From: Phlebiopsis flavidoalba | Taxonomy: Eukaryota; Basidiomycota; Agaricomycetes; Polyporales; Phanerochaetaceae | DNA length: 64,000 bases | Assembly: GCA_035772785.1 (NCBI GenBank) | Contig: JAOCPU010000080.1 | Location: 1 to 64,000 of the forward strand | Direction: 5' to 3' | Part shown: positions 11,131-23,199 of the stretch, piece by piece | Layout of the letters: each line of letters opens with the position of its first letter | How positions within the stretch are numbered: position 1 is the first letter of the stretch | Translations under genes and position numbers: made by a program | The notes under the pieces: model-generated | Told to the model about the DNA's origin: nothing | Databases searched by the model: none | What the model saw: the letters and a program-made list of their open reading frames with translations, nothing else

Positions 11131-12536
11131 CACGGTCGTCCTTGGATGAATATCATCAAGCAGTGTGAATATTACTAGCATTAATACTGGAGAGAAGCTT
11201 GGTAAAACCGTGACCGGATGTTCTTAAAGCTCAGTCTATATCATAAGTAAACAGCCGTAAACACTACCCCATAATGTTCAAAAATTATAGCGTCAAATCC
11301 GCGACGTACTACTTATAATGCATCACCTATCCTATGGCCTCTACCCATGGAAAAAAATCACTCCTGATGCGTGATAGCGCATTAAATACGAAGTTGCCCG
11401 CCGCTCCCCAACTCCTAACTTTCGTCTCGTGGTCCTCGTCTCGCGTGGAGATACCGAATGTTGCCGCCCCTTCTGTATGCACTGATGGATTGCTAGAATT
11501 AATCGCTGCAACGCCCAAAACTGCGGAGCCCCAAATTGACACGTGAGGACTTCGTTGGGCGCTAACGACGCGGGGACGCGACGCGTTTGTGTTTGTGCGC
11601 GACGCGACGCGCCTTGTTGATTCGGAATAAACATACGTTTGAGCCCCACAACAAACAACGACACACAACCAAAACGCATTATAAGACCCCGCTCCTCCCC
11701 CCCATTGTTTCCCCCACTTGCGTCATTAACCTCCCACTGGCTCCCTCCTCCACTGGTCTCTTGCGGCTGTGTCTTCAGTAGCCTAGCATCATAGCTCCTA
11801 CCAGTGAGCTGCATGCTCCCCAGTGGACTTGACAGCTGCATGTCTCGTGCTCCCATGGAGCCTTTGGCTCAGTCGACGTGCCGGGTCTCGGGGTTTCCTG
11901 AGGCCTCGCGTGGGCTGGAGTCGCCCCTTGTATGTGAGGTTTGCTCGCTACTCTTGTATCCGACGTGTCCATGGCTGGTTTTTACTTTCTAGGGGGGATA
12001 GCTCCATCGTGGGGCTTCCTCCCAACACCTCGGCTTGAGCTCGGCTCGCTGCGTGTTTTAGTGTAGTCTTTTGTGCCCGATGATGTGGAAACACCGACCG
12101 ACCTCAGATTATGGCGCGAACCGGCGCGGGTTAAGTATATCGGTGCGTGGTCAATTCCTCTCCCTTCCCCCAAGGGGACAGTCACCGTTGCGTGCGGCGG
12201 TGACTGTCCTGCGCACACCTCTTCGTGGTTTGGGGGACAAGTACCTACGAGTTTTAGGACTCGGTGGGGAAACCAAGATGCGCTTGAACATGTCAATATT
12301 AGCGCTAGTAATAGTAGTCACGCCGGTGGTCCTTGAAAATGGTGTCCTTGTTTTGTATATCATTCTATAAACTGAGCTTCCTTGATCATGTGTCCTTTTA
12401 TTTTGCAAAACAACAGTCTACATCCGCAAGCTGACATATTCTCAACGCTGGGAGGGGATTGTCTCAGAGAGCCGTTGGATGTCTGGCGCGAGGATAATCA
12501 AGAGGTAGAGCTGTCTTGAGAAAAAATCCTCCACAG
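11131..12536. other. Spacer between the duplicated DUF6534 copies
   Basis: No gene family is recognised on either strand, although a 171-codon minus-strand open frame spans 11341-11856. There is a low-complexity ACGCGACGCG cluster at about 11568-11612 and a strong hairpin at 12176-12209, listed separately. Confidence 0.5.
12176..12209. repeat. Perfect 12-bp hairpin
   Basis: GGACAGTCACCG (12176-12187) and CGGTGACTGTCC (12198-12209) are exact reverse complements around a 10-base loop. No T run follows, so it is not a typical terminator. It could be a structured RNA element or the remnant of a small palindromic repeat. Confidence 0.8.
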
Positions 12537-14940
12537 AGGCGTGGGAATATACGGAGCGCTCACCTGACCCGCGATGATGCGCGCTGCACCTTCACCGCAA
12601 CAGTTCACACAGCACTTGACGAAGGTTTTGGTTGTACCTCGAGGGCGCGAGTAAAATCATCACTCAGCGGTCGTATAATTATCCTGAAGAACAAGATGAT
12701 CAATGTCAAGGTACGGAAGACGAGCCAGGATCTAGGACGGGGAATGGTGACGGTGAGTCTCTTGTCCAACTGCCATGACCATCGCGGCGGCTCGCCCTTC
12801 ATTGGAGTCGCAACAATGTTCGCTAGGATTTATTCTTTCTGGTATTAGGTTTAGAGATGCGCTCATACTGGGCCCGTCTCACGACGCTTCTCCGCATACA
12901 AACGCCTCGTGTGCCGGCGTTACGTTCTTTGCGAATGCGAAAAGGCTATCGAGAGCCTGAAGGGCCGCCAACGCTCGGAATTGAACGTTGAAACGTTAAG
13001 GCCTATGTCATAAAAGAAAAACGCTCGAAATACACACGCTACAACTAGGATCACGTCGTAGCCGTACACAAGCTCCCAGTGACCACAAGTAAAACCTTGT
13101 CCTCGGTACAAGATCAAGCTTTTAGCTCACGTCGCTTTCCGGCGAAGGACACAGCGCAATATCTCGCGCCCAGTTTCGCGACAATCCAGCTCCGAGACAC
13201 GCATCGCTATTTCCATCCCTCTCCTGAACCCAATATCGCTGATATGCCCCTGGCTTGTCCCCGGGATACTCGCACTTGCACGTTAGAGAACAAAAACAAT
13301 CACTGGCCTGTCCCATGTGCACCTCAGATGCGGGGCCTATTCTTGGGGTGTCAGCGCAGGCCACTACAGCATAAAAAGTTAGTGCATTCGTGCTTGTGGC
13401 CCCTCAGACTTGTCCTTCGGAGGCCTAGGCACATCGAGGCGCGATGTCGTTCCCCGACGTTAGAAAGACGTAAGTGGCCCCGTACTGTATGGTGTGTTAT
13501 CTCAACTTCGCTTACACTGACTCTACAGTGCGGGCCCTCTGGTAACTTGTCTACTCATCCGCATGCTCCACTCGAACGCTGACTCTTGAAATTCAGTTCG
13601 TCGGCATACTTCTCAACTGGGGCCTATTCGGCGCGCTATCCATCCAGCTCTGTACGTCAGCCCTCACCCGAAGCTCGCTCGCTCGCGATCTCACAGATTT
13701 TCGCAGACTTTTACTACCTTTCCTTCCCAAACGACCGCTGGGGTCCGATTCTTCTCGTTACATTCATTTACCTCCTCGAGGCGACGCAGACCTTTGTCAT
13801 CACGCGCGACTGCTTCCAAATCTACGTAGTGCGCTATGGGGACTCGGGGAGCCTCAATGAGCTGCAGCTCGAGGGAATCATGGTGCCGATCTTCACGTCT
13901 ATCGGTAAGTGTATGTTTATGCATTTGAGTTCGAATTCGCTCTCATGATTATACAAGTGAGCTCTGCGTGTGTGCAGCTCTTTTATGCTTATCGTCTCTA
14001 TTTATTGTTCAAGAAGAGATACATCGTCGTGGCCGTTTGCGGTGTACGTATGTCGTATTCTTGCAGTCTTGACTGTCTCTCACACCCTTCTCGTTGAAAG
14101 CTGTCGGCACTGCAACTGTTTGCTGGGATATTTACCGGAGTCCACGCCACACATCATAGGAACCTTTTTCGGGCCTGCACTTGCACGAGTTATGCGTATT
14201 GGCCAAGGGGTACGTCTGTGCGGACAGATCTGAGTGAGGCGGTGGCTGATGCTGCTCTAGCTTTGGCTAGTAGGAAGCGCGTTGTGCGACACTATAATCG
14301 CTATAAGCATGATCTACCTGGTACGCCCATCCGTAACTGAACCTCGCTCCCCTATAACCAACAGCGCACATAGCTCCTCCGCACAGAAACCCGCAGCCGC
14401 GCAACGCACAACCTAATCAACAAACTCGCCGCCTCGTCATCGAAACCGGCTCTCTCACCGGTGCGTCACCCTCTCCCCCCTCCACATCCTTCCCCACTAA
14501 CACGTCCCACAGCGGCCATGGCGACGCTCTCGCTCGTGCTCTACTAACGGGGCGTATTCCCGTTGGCTGCAGTCCGTACCCCCGCGGCCCACGGGCTGCC
14601 CGACGTGCCCGTCGCGACCGCGCTCTCGAAGCTGTACTCCAACTCCGCGCTCGCGATCTTCAACAGCCGCATCCGGATCGTCTGGCGGGGCGCGACGCGG
14701 TCACAGCAGCATGAGCAGATAGCATATCTCGCTCGGCACGGTGAGTTCCGGCGCCCGGGGTCGGTTTGGGAATATTCGCGTGCAGGAGGACCGGTGTATG
14801 TGCATAAGGAACTATCCCGTTGGAGTACAGAGGTATGTAATGGGTGTGTGGTGTGGTGTATGGGTTGGCTGATGAGTTGGTGTTAGGGTGCTGTGTGTGA
14901 GCCGCATATAAGCGTTGGCTCGGATGTAACGGGCACACAG
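12537..14940 (+). repeat. Segmental duplication, copy B
   Basis: Direct-orientation partner of 8818-11130. It starts at AGGCGTGGGAATATACGG and ends after the GTTGGCTGATGAGTTGG block and its downstream CCGCATATAAGCG. The two copies differ by many substitutions and small indels, so the duplication is not recent. Confidence 0.85.
13444..14886 (+). pseudogene. DUF6534 membrane protein, copy B (better preserved)
   Basis: Exon 1 starts MSFPDVRK at 13444 and splices at GTAAGT. Later exons give FVGILLNWGLFGALSIQL (13598-13650), LSFPNDRWGPILLVTF (about 13720), FVITRDCFQIYVVRYGD, LQLEGIMVPIFTSI, VQLFYAYRLYLLFKKRY (about 13973), LSALQLFAGIFTGVHAT and LWLVGSALCDTIIAISMIYL (about 14262-14322). Reading frame and GT/AG junctions are consistent to there. 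After that one base appears lost in the NLINKLA region near 14430, and an in-frame stop follows LVLY at about 14545, before the conserved LSKLYSNSALAIFNSRIRIV block (about 14620-14680). The family has about seven membrane helices and no known function. It is probably a pseudogene or carries assembly indels. Confidence 0.75.
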
Positions 14941-15171
14941 ACAGCCTTTGACAGATCGTTCTCAGGTAATGCTGTGATTGTGAAAAGGTTTTATGTAGTC
15001 TCTACAATTACACTCGTCTTTGTCCTGATGATGATGGGCAAGCAATAACAATAAGCGGGTGTCCATCATTTGCGTAAAACGTACACCAGTTAAGGGCCCC
15101 CAACCTATCCACAGCCTCAAACCACCACCCGCCCCACACTCTCCCCAAGCACAAACCAAACCCGCGCGCCG

Positions 15172-16835
15172 TCATCGTAATCCACCGCCGTCCAATTCGC
15201 GCCGCCCCCTAACCGTAGCCAAACACCAGCCGTCTCCCCTCTCCCATGCTCCCCTCTCTTTCTCCCTCCTCCTCTCGCCTCCTGCGCGACGACCCCAAAC
15301 GCCCCCCGTCAGCACCGCCGCGACACAACCGTCTCGTCCGCCAGGGGCCCAGGCGCGCCCGTGAGGCCCACGCCGTGCGCGGGCGCGGCTGGATCCAGAG
15401 CGCGGTGCCGTGTGCGCCCCGAGGCGGATGTCCGTGCAGCGGAGGTGGCCGTGCGCGGGAGGGGCGGCGGGGTACGCGTGCGCGGTGGGCGGGCGCGGAA
15501 CGTATACGGGATTTCGGCCTCGGTCTGCTGTGATGGGCGGATGGAGCGTCTGGTGGGTGGAGGGAGGGGCGATGGGGCGAGGACGTAGTGGTCGAGTCTG
15601 TGTGCACGTCGGACGTACCCAGGGGTCGTCGCTTTCTGGCGCGGAGGAGGATGAGATGGGCGGGAGGGAGGCGGTGTTGTGTGGGGCGCTTTTCTTTTTG
15701 TTCGACAATGGCGATGCGTCGAGCCAGCCGAAGCCGTGGCGGATAGGGGCGATGATACGCCTGCCGGAACTTATGTGTGGGAGAGGGAGGGGGTGTCGGG
15801 ACGCTTCGAAGGAGCGCGCTCGGACGACAGAATGTGGCAACATTTTGGGAGCTCGAAGAGGAGAACTTGCAGGCATCGGTTGTGCTGATATAACGTTACG
15901 GTTTAATCTGAGACGTGAAACCATTGATGTGTGGTAGGGCTGACCTGAATAGTTGTGCTCTGACGGCTCATCCGACCCCCAGAGTACGGCACATTCGTTC
16001 GTTCGCCAGTCGATTATATGCGTTCTCGTTGATATCGTCGCTGACATGGCATGCAACAATATTGCCCTGAAATGACATGACCGGAATGTCGTCTCTATAC
16101 TCGCTAGCGGACACGAAACAGGTCGACCGCCCTCTTCCGAGGGGCGTATATAGCAATGATCTCAAACACATTGACGGCTGCTCATGAATTGATGAGGCAC
16201 CATAAAACCATGTATATCGAAGATGCGTACTCTGGGAAGCTCAGGGCATACACCGCAAGACACGCCTCTGCAGTAGAATCAGAATAACCGCAACACCGGT
16301 GATCGACGCTCGTTTGCGGAACCACTCCGCGACCTTCCTCCCGCCAGCCTTGAAGTCCCAGCACGTATCACGTGCCCATATACCCCTGTTCACCGTGAGG
16401 AACCCAGTCGGGGATGCGCAGGCACGAAACCGGACCTCCGACACGCCTGTGCCCGAGCCTGCCGAGAACTGCGCGAGGGTCGTGACACTCGCGTCGGGGG
16501 CGCGTGTACCCAGAAGTCTGTGAGCTGGAGCGTCGCGGATGATGAGGCGTTCGAGGCACGTGCGTGGTGAGGGCGTCGATGGAGACGGGCGGGAAGGGGA
16601 GTCCTGCGTGCACGATGTGAACGGCGATGCACGCGCGGGTCCATACGACGCGTTGGCGGGATATGGACGCTAGGCGGGTACAGGTCTGTTCTTTTGCGTG
16701 TAATACAGTCGATACAAAACAATGAGAGTGTGAGGAGATGAAGTAGCTCACCCGTCTCATACGGAGGATGTCTGTGACATCGAGGAAGCCGAATACAAGG
16801 ATGAGCGTGTCATCGTCAAGTGTCAGACAGTGCAT
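15172..16835 (-). CDS. F-box protein (multi-exon; C-terminal limit uncertain)
   Basis: F-box proteins are substrate receptors of SCF ubiquitin ligases. The N-terminus MHCLTLDDDTLILVFGFLDV at 16835 is a clear F-box, broken after ILRMRR by an intron (about 16690-16755), then TCTRLASISRQRVVWTRACI. Downstream the frame passes ALTTH, a segment with GGRKVAEWFRKRASITG (about 16300-16350), and then IDWRTNECAVLW (about 15990), which resembles the propeller-like C-terminal half common in agaricomycete F-box proteins. The very GC-rich 15172-15700 part stays open but I cannot align it with confidence. Exon limits and the stop are estimates. Positions 14941-15171 hold no recognisable gene. Confidence 0.6.
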
Positions 16836-17490
16836 GTATTTTCATTTGTCTAGAAACAATCACAATTAATGCCTGCAGTCATTTGCATCGTTATCCCAGC
16901 ACTCACTCAAACCCTGCCCGTCGTCGCCGCCGCCGTCAAGCCCACAAGCGCCCTCCGCCCCTGCCAGATCCCTCACGTGCATCCTGGCCCGTGCACATCC
17001 TCCCACGCTCTCGCGCCATAAAGGCCCCGCGCGGCGCGTTTGCGCAACTCTTTGATTCTTCCACAACTTGAATCGCCGGGGATGACTCTTCCTGGAAGCA
17101 GCGGATATGAGCACGGCTGCCCCCCCTGCTGGGTGGGAGTGTGTCGGCGTAGTGACATCGCTCGTTCGGCTTCTAACCACCTTGCTTACTTTTGTAATAG
17201 GGGACCGCGGCTAGACGAGAGCTGAGGCGTTTCCTTGTGGAAGTATGATTTTGTTTTTTCGCTAAATGAATTATTGTGTCTGCTTGCTTGAATTGTTCGG
17301 GGATTGTGCTTTGGATCTTCCGATGGCGTGCCAGATGGTCTGACTGATGGGTGATGAACTGGAGGAAGTATTCGAGGCTTCGTGACTTTGGAATTCTGGT
17401 CTTAATGGGCCCACGGACGTGGCTCATGTCCTTAACGACGCCTTACGGGCCACACATACAGGTACTCAAGGCATTCAACCTCGTTCAGAT
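16836..17490. other. Intergenic region, no gene recognised
   Basis: Short open frames exist on both strands (for example minus 16866-17180, rich in Arg and Ala) but none resembles a known family. The sequence is CG-rich at 16900-17050 and AT-richer after 17230. Confidence 0.4.
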
Positions 17491-17491
17491 G

Positions 17492-18474
17492 TTATCCTTC
17501 CATATGTCGCAATAAAATACAGCATTCTTTGCCCAAGATAGCCCAAGATCCCCAAACACAGTCTAACCAGTGCAAGCGATGCGTGTATGGACACTGGTAC
17601 CCGACTCGTCGCCCGACGGATTCTTGAACAAATACTCTTGGCTGATAGGTCCTCGGCGTCCCACCACGCATACGCAGACGTCGGGAGGGGGCGTGGCGCA
17701 GAGAGTGGATGAGAGGGGGGGAGTCGGGGAAGGAGGTGGGACAATCTCCGTCGCATCTCTTCTTGCTGTGCTGCACAGACCCAATCAGCAACCACAACGA
17801 GCATCCACAGCAGGCAGGTAGACGCACCTATCGAGTCGAAGTGCCTTCCTTCTGCACTTCGGCGTGACCCGCTTAGCGACATCTCCTCTTGTTCTGGCGA
17901 GTGAAGTAAGATGGCGGAGCGTAGTTCTGCGTGAAAGGTGAGGGGGTTAAGCTGGAGCGAGGTAGAGGGGATGTACGCGCGCACGGGGTATCCGACGTCC
18001 GGCGCCCTGGCGGTGCGGTAAAAAACGGGAAAAGGTAAAAAAAAAAACTCTACGGCGACAATGAGCACCCATCGCACAGCAGCAGCCCAACACGCCCCAC
18101 GCACCGACACAGCTTTCCTCATACTTCACGACTGCCGCGGGTCAAACTCGATCCGCACCGCCTCCGCATGGTCCGTCGTGCCGGAGCCCACACCTGGCGG
18201 TAGCTCGGGTTCTCGACGTCGTCGCGCGCCCGCCGCAGTATAGCCCGACCGCGGTGCGCAGGACGCCCCTCCCCGCCCTCGTGCACGCCCGACGCCCCCT
18301 GTCGGGTCGGTAGTGCTTGAGGAAGATGTGCTCGACGCCCCAGAAGCAGCCACGCGGCGAAGGTCGCGGTCTCGAGGTGCGGCGCCGGACATTGCTCGAG
18401 AGAGGCGCGGCGCGGTTCTGGAGAGCGGGTGGGGAGGCGAAGAAGGGGAGGAGGCGGTGCAGGCGGTTCAGCAT
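17492..18474 (-). CDS. msrA: Peptide-methionine (S)-S-oxide reductase, frame-broken as read
   Basis: MsrA reduces methionine-S-sulfoxide in oxidised proteins with thioredoxin. The N-terminus MLNRLHRLLPFF (18474) could be a mitochondrial leader. The catalytic motif GCFWGVEHIFLKHY is at about 18330, with the active-site Cys present. ENPSYRQV and GTTDHAEAVRIEFDP follow (18130-18220), then RSAI...HSPEQE (about 17900), WWDAED (about 17660), YLFKNPSG (about 17620) and a final YQCPYTHRLHW. These blocks fall in different frames: there is one extra base before GCFWG (ETATFAA lies in another frame), breaks around VGYT...ENPSY, and a break after NPSG. Introns explain some changes but not all. It is either a recent pseudogene or an intact gene with uncorrected indels. 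Confidence 0.75.
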
Positions 18475-19036
18475 GGGTGCGCGGGAGGGGGGGGGAGAGC
18501 GCGTTTTATACGAGGGAGGATAGGCATGTGGGCGTGATTGCAAAGAATGGCTATGACGCCAGTTGACGCCACGCGCGCGGACGCAGCTGTGAGCGGTGTA
18601 TCTTTGACCAAGACTCTGGTTGTGGCCCATACCGCCACAAGATACCCTCAAACCTCGCGTTCATACGCTCTCACTAAATTCCCCAAATCCCGCTTATTTC
18701 TCTGAAGTAATAGATCTCATTCCAGCGCACCCGAGTTCTACGACTCCTAACCCGTCCCCTCCTGTCAACGCCTTTCCCGTGGGGTCACGACCCTCACCGC
18801 ACGTCTGAATAATGCGTGTGTCAGCACCCCGGGGGTAGTCCCCATTGGGTCCTCCGCATCATCGTCAGATCCCGCCGCCTTGTGCACAGAACCACAGCTT
18901 TGACTCAGCGCCCACGCCAGACCCACGGCTGCCAATATATATTCTAGGATGTGGTAGGTGTGCCGAAGTTCCAGAGTTTGAACGAGGCGTCCTTAATCCG
19001 GCCGGGGCGCGTCGTTCTCGCTGTCGTTTTACGACT
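18475..19036. other. Intergenic region upstream of msrA
   Basis: It carries the likely msrA promoter and the 3' flank of the WD40 gene. A run of G lies at about 18487-18494. No gene is recognised. Confidence 0.4.
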
Positions 19037-20731
19037 CTATGTTTTGATGAGACGGTGGCTTCGTCGTCGTCGTCGTCGTTCTGAGTCTTCGGAGGATGAA
19101 CCGTCTGCGTCGATGTTCTCAGGGTAGTGCCGTGACCCAGAGACGGAGAGTGCGAGCGACTGGAGGGGGTGGAAGCTCACCGAGCCGACGGCATCTGGGA
19201 AAACACATAAACAGGCATACAATGAGCGAAGGTGATCGTACTCACCGTCGTGCGCTTGGAACCGTAGTCTCGGCTCGCTGTGTATCGTAGTTTGTTCCTC
19301 CGTACCCGTAAGCTCGGATTGACCCTCGGGGCTGTTCAAGTCAAAGAACGATACCCGGCCGCGCTGTAAACCTGTCAATCTCGCATTCTGGACGAGAGGG
19401 TGAGGGAACGTACGTGGTCGCCCACACCCAACACACTCCCCATACTATCCACATCAAACCTCAGCCTCTGATTCGTCTCCCCGCCCGCATCACTTCCAAA
19501 CGTCTGGACGGGCCGACTAACGTCCCCGCGCAGATCCCAGCTATACACCGCGCCACACCGGCGAAACGACGCATACAGCACATGCGGGCGCATCGGGTTG
19601 AAGCGCACCTGCCCCCATCAGCCTCTCTTCCAGCCAACGAGAGAGAGACAGGGCCGCACCTGGCTCGCGCCGACGCGCCCCCCGCCGACGTGCATCACCG
19701 GCGTGCCCCCCGTCGCCTCCGAGAAGAGCGCGACGTGCGGCGCGCCGAGCGTCCCCGCCGCGAACACCCCCCGAACGCCGCGTCGGGCGCAAACGCCAGC
19801 GCGGAGACGATCCCTGCGTTCATCAGCGGTTGTGTGCGCGCGAGCGGGGGAGGGAGGGGCACCTTTGAGCCCGTCGCGGCTCTTCTTGGAGGGCGTCGTG
19901 GGGAGGCGCGTGCCCGCGCCGGGGACGAGGAGGTCGAATACTTCGAGCGCGTCTTCGAAGCCGCCAATACAACCTACATCTCCTCCGTCAACGATAAAAG
20001 GGGCAGGAGGGGGGGGAAAGACGCACTTGGTGCCCGCGACGTTGAACGCGAGGCTGTGCGGCGCGACGTGCCGCTCGCGGTGGTCGACGAGTTTGTAAGA
20101 CGCGCGGAGCTGTCTCTGCGTCAGCGGGGAGCTGTGCGCGGGGAGGGAGGGGCGTACCCGCCCGGTGGACGCGTCGAGCAGCTTCAGCGGCGCCTCGCGC
20201 ACGGAGGCGACGAAGCAGAAGGACGCGGGGGTCGCGCGCCGCCGTCGCGAAGGGGGTACCAACGCGAAGTCGAGGATCGGCGCGGGCTGCGGGAGGTGCC
20301 GTGTCTCTGGTAGCGCGCCGCCGGGGGGGAGGAGGGCTGGCGGGCTGGTGTGTGTTAGTGTGGAGAAGGAGGAGAGGAGGGCGGCTCACAGGGTGAGGTA
20401 TTGGAAGCTCGCGTTTTCGCACTGGGCGAGGGCGACTGAGCCATCAGGACACCTAGGGCCATGTGTAGTTCTAGTGTTGTGTTAAAGTAACAGCAGCATA
20501 CCATCACGCGCGTGGCGGGCAAAGTTGCCCTATCGGTGCGTCGGTGCGAGCAGTGCCTGTGTGCGCGAGCTGCGGCGCGCGCGAGACGTCGTACACGGGC
20601 GGGGTCCACGTCAGCTCCGCCGAGTCCATTCCTATCGCCAGATACGTCTTAGTAGCATCGTTGGATGTGAGCGAGCATTGCATACCATCAAAGTATCTGC
20701 GCGTCGCGAATGTAAGACGTGAATCGCACAC
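19037..20731 (-). CDS. WD40 protein of the TCAB1/WRAP53 type
   Basis: In animals TCAB1/WRAP53 binds CAB-box small RNAs and telomerase RNA; fungal homologues are WD40 proteins thought to act in RNP assembly. The N-terminus FATRRYFDGMQCS (20731) matches the start of the propeller. Following exons carry ENASFQYLTL (about 20410), then ASFCFVASVREAPLKLLDAS (about 20200), LRASYKLVDHRE and SLAFNVAGTKCVF (about 20030-20110), AGIVSALAFAPDA (about 19800), MRFNPMRPHVLYASFRRC with VYSWDLRG (about 19540), and finally GRVSFFDLNSP and AVGSVSFHPLQSLALSVSGS (19100-19370). The C-terminus is a short Ser/Asp/Arg-rich tail over a (GTC)n-like tract near 19065. GT-AG introns are evident, and this is among the better-preserved genes of the window. 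Confidence 0.78.
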
Positions 20732-21474
20732 GCGACGTTGATGACCGGGTAATTACGCAATGTTCCCACAGTCACAGATTGTCACCCTCAACTGTCTCAC
20801 GCCTCCAACCCGCTCACTAACACGCGATGCTTTTGAGTCAAAGTCTTTCATATTGGTTGCTGAATTCATGTGGCATGTTTCACTTGTGTCGCGGTCTGTG
20901 AAGCGGTCGCCGATGACGTGACATCCGTGGGCACGGAGTAATAGTGGCGCGTCAAGGACTCGGAAGTCAAGATCGGAGAGATCAGAGAAGGAGTTTCTGG
21001 AGGTGTTAAAGAGGTGATGTGGTGTTGTGGGGGTTGTGGACCATGCAACATATGTTGGCATGAAGTAGACGAGGAATTGTCTCCCGCGCGCCGTACCAGT
21101 GCATGACCACCCCCTCATTCACGCTCGTCGAAAACGCTGACATACGAAGCCAAGCAAGCGAGCAAAACCAGCCCATTCACGCAGAAATTATTAAACGTGC
21201 GCTATCACTACCCGAGCCAGGCACAACGCCCCCGCTCGAGACCACCTCCGCGCCGCATGGCAGCAAAGCACGATCTCAGACAACCGAATAGAGTTTCCCC
21301 AAAAGCCGCTGATCGCTGTGTACACAGGGTCCCGGCGCCGCCCCCCGCGCGGCCCTCCCCCCTGCCCTCCTCCCCTACTCTCCTCTCCTCTGCTCACCTC
21401 TCCTCTGCTCGGCCTCTGCGCGCCCAACTCTCTGCGCGCCGCGCCGCGCCCCCGCCTCAGAGAACAGTGGCGGG
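20732..21474. other. Intergenic region with CT-rich promoter tract
   Basis: A pyrimidine-rich stretch (about 21355-21420, repeated CTCCTCTGCTC units) lies just ahead of the DUF6533 start and is typical of fungal promoters. A 121-codon minus open frame (20753-21118) resembles nothing I know. Confidence 0.45.
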
Positions 21475-23199
21475 ATGGCCGACGGCGCGGCCTCGCTCGC
21501 GCGCGTGCAGATCGTCCGCGTACGTCCTTCCCTTCCCTTCCGATGCTCGCGCGCCGTGCTGACCCGTTGTGCGCGCCGCTGTCACAGTATGGAACGGTGA
21601 GAGGCTCGCTTGGTGGCGCGTGCCAGGGCTGATGCGCGGGCAGTCTGTAGCATGCGTGCTCCTGGTGCGTCGCGTGCGGGCTGACTGGGCGTGTGTTGAC
21701 GGTGTGGGCGGCAGGTGTTTGACTGGATGGTTTCGCTCTCGGAGGAGGTGCGTGGTTTGGTTTGGTTTTGGGTTGTGTGGGGTAAGATGGGGATAATGGG
21801 TAGGTCGAGCTGGTGGTGGGCAGACGCGCTGGTCGGTGGCGAACGTACTTATCTCCTCAGCCGGTATCTACCCTACATCGCCACGACACTCCAATGTCAT
21901 ATGTGCGCGTCCGTGTTTCTCTCGCTTGTCTGTTTCTCACCATCATTTAGTTTATGTGAAGCCTGGAATCGACACGAAGGTTCGTGTGTTTGCCCCAATG
22001 ACACGCGCGACTGACGATAAGCGGTTCGCGGGCAGACATGTCTACGAAATTACTCCGGTCTCCACATGTACGCAGTCACTTTCACTGGCCCATTAAACAC
22101 AACTGTTTATGTGATATAGGGTCCACTGGTCTCGGTGACCATGGGTATCGCTGAAGGTAAGCCCAGCTCTCACCACTCACATTCCGAGCGAACTTGACCT
22201 TATTCCCAGTTCTATACTCATGTGGCGAACCTACATCATCTGGGAACAGTCCCGCAAGCTCCTCTACACATTCTGCATCCTCTGGTGGTACGCCCTCACG
22301 CCCTCCCTTTTCCACATCCCTACTCACACCGCGCCAAGCAGCTCTGGATCATAGGCAACGGCCTCGCTCGTCATCATCTTCACCAAGTCCCGTCCAATGT
22401 GCGTCTTCCCCAGCCCGGTGTCTCACATGCGCTGACCCGGGCGCGCCAGTCGCGCCGCAGCCGCTCGCCTCCATGCCCGGGCTGCAACCTCGTCTACGGC
22501 GACGTCGTCATCTTCGTGAGCTACGCGTCGCTTCCTCGCCATGGAAATCTGGGTGTGCCTTGCCCTCTCCTCTCGCCGAGCTCGCCTAGTCCTCGAGCCC
22601 GTCCAATTGACAGTCCTCGTCATTCTGACGACCTCATCAAGGGCGTGCAGCACAGTACGTCGCCCTGCCCCCCGCCACGGCACGCGCTGACGCCCAGCAG
22701 TGCGCCTCCGCAACAGCCCCGCTCATCGCCACGCATCTACCGCGACGGTAACGCCCTCCCTCTCCCTCCCTCCCCTCCCCCCTTTCCCCACTCACACATC
22801 GTAGGAATACTCTTCTTTCATCTACCTAGCATGTACGCACCTCCCGCACCCGCAGAACCACAGCTAACCACCCCCAGGTCTCTCGCTCGGAAACGTCATC
22901 CTCCTCCTCACCGCGCCCGTCGAGTTCCTCGACCTCCTCAACACGTACGCCTCCTCCTTCCCTCTCCCATCCTGCCCCCTAACCCCCCTTTATCCCGCAG
23001 ACCGACGCGCGTGCTCCACAGCGCGCTCTGCTGCAGAGTCGTGCTGCACATCCGGGGCGCGGCGCCGCCGGCGAGAGAGAGCGCGGTGGGCGCGGACGAC
23101 GCGCTGGGGGACGAGGGGGCGCGCGTGCAGTTTACGACGGTCGCGGAGTATGAGATGCCTGTGCGCACGGGGGTGGTTTTTCGAGTGTGGGGGGCGTGA
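21475..23199 (+). CDS. DUF6533 multi-pass membrane protein
   Basis: This belongs to a basidiomycete membrane-protein family of unknown function, sometimes compared with GPCR-like proteins. Exon 1 is MADGAASLARVQIVR followed directly by a GTACGT donor. Later exons give FDWMVSLSEEV (about 21720) and LLSRYLPYIATT (about 21860), together the N-terminal DUF6533 pattern. A membrane helix RTYIIWEQSRKLLYTFCILWWYAL is encoded near 22220-22290 (read in the third frame). SLSLGNVILLLTAPVEFLDL (about 22880) and TRVLHSALCCRVVLHIRG (about 23005) match the usual C-terminal helices, ending in FTTVAEYEM and a stop near 23199. Introns are numerous, and I could not join every exon, notably 21900-22200 and 22330-22860. 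Confidence 0.65.

Noticed and set aside
11568..11612. ACGCGACGCG cluster considered as a CRISPR-like or satellite repeat
   Set aside because: Too few and irregular units, no spacers; simple low-complexity sequence.
15246..15937. Several overlapping plus-strand open frames rich in Arg and Gly
   Set aside because: They are shadows in GC-rich sequence opposite the F-box gene and match no family.
19191..19205. CATCTGGGAAAAC, resembling the Plavaka terminus
   Set aside because: It lies at an intron-exon border of the WD40 gene (TTTCCCAG acceptor on the minus strand) with no partner end; judged coincidental.
19414..20313. 299-codon plus-strand frame
   Set aside because: Antisense to the WD40 gene, whose minus-strand motifs are clear; an artefact of high GC.
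22232..22245. A second CATCTGGGAAC-like match
   Set aside because: It is the coding sequence for YIIWEQ in the DUF6533 gene and has no inverted partner or target duplication.
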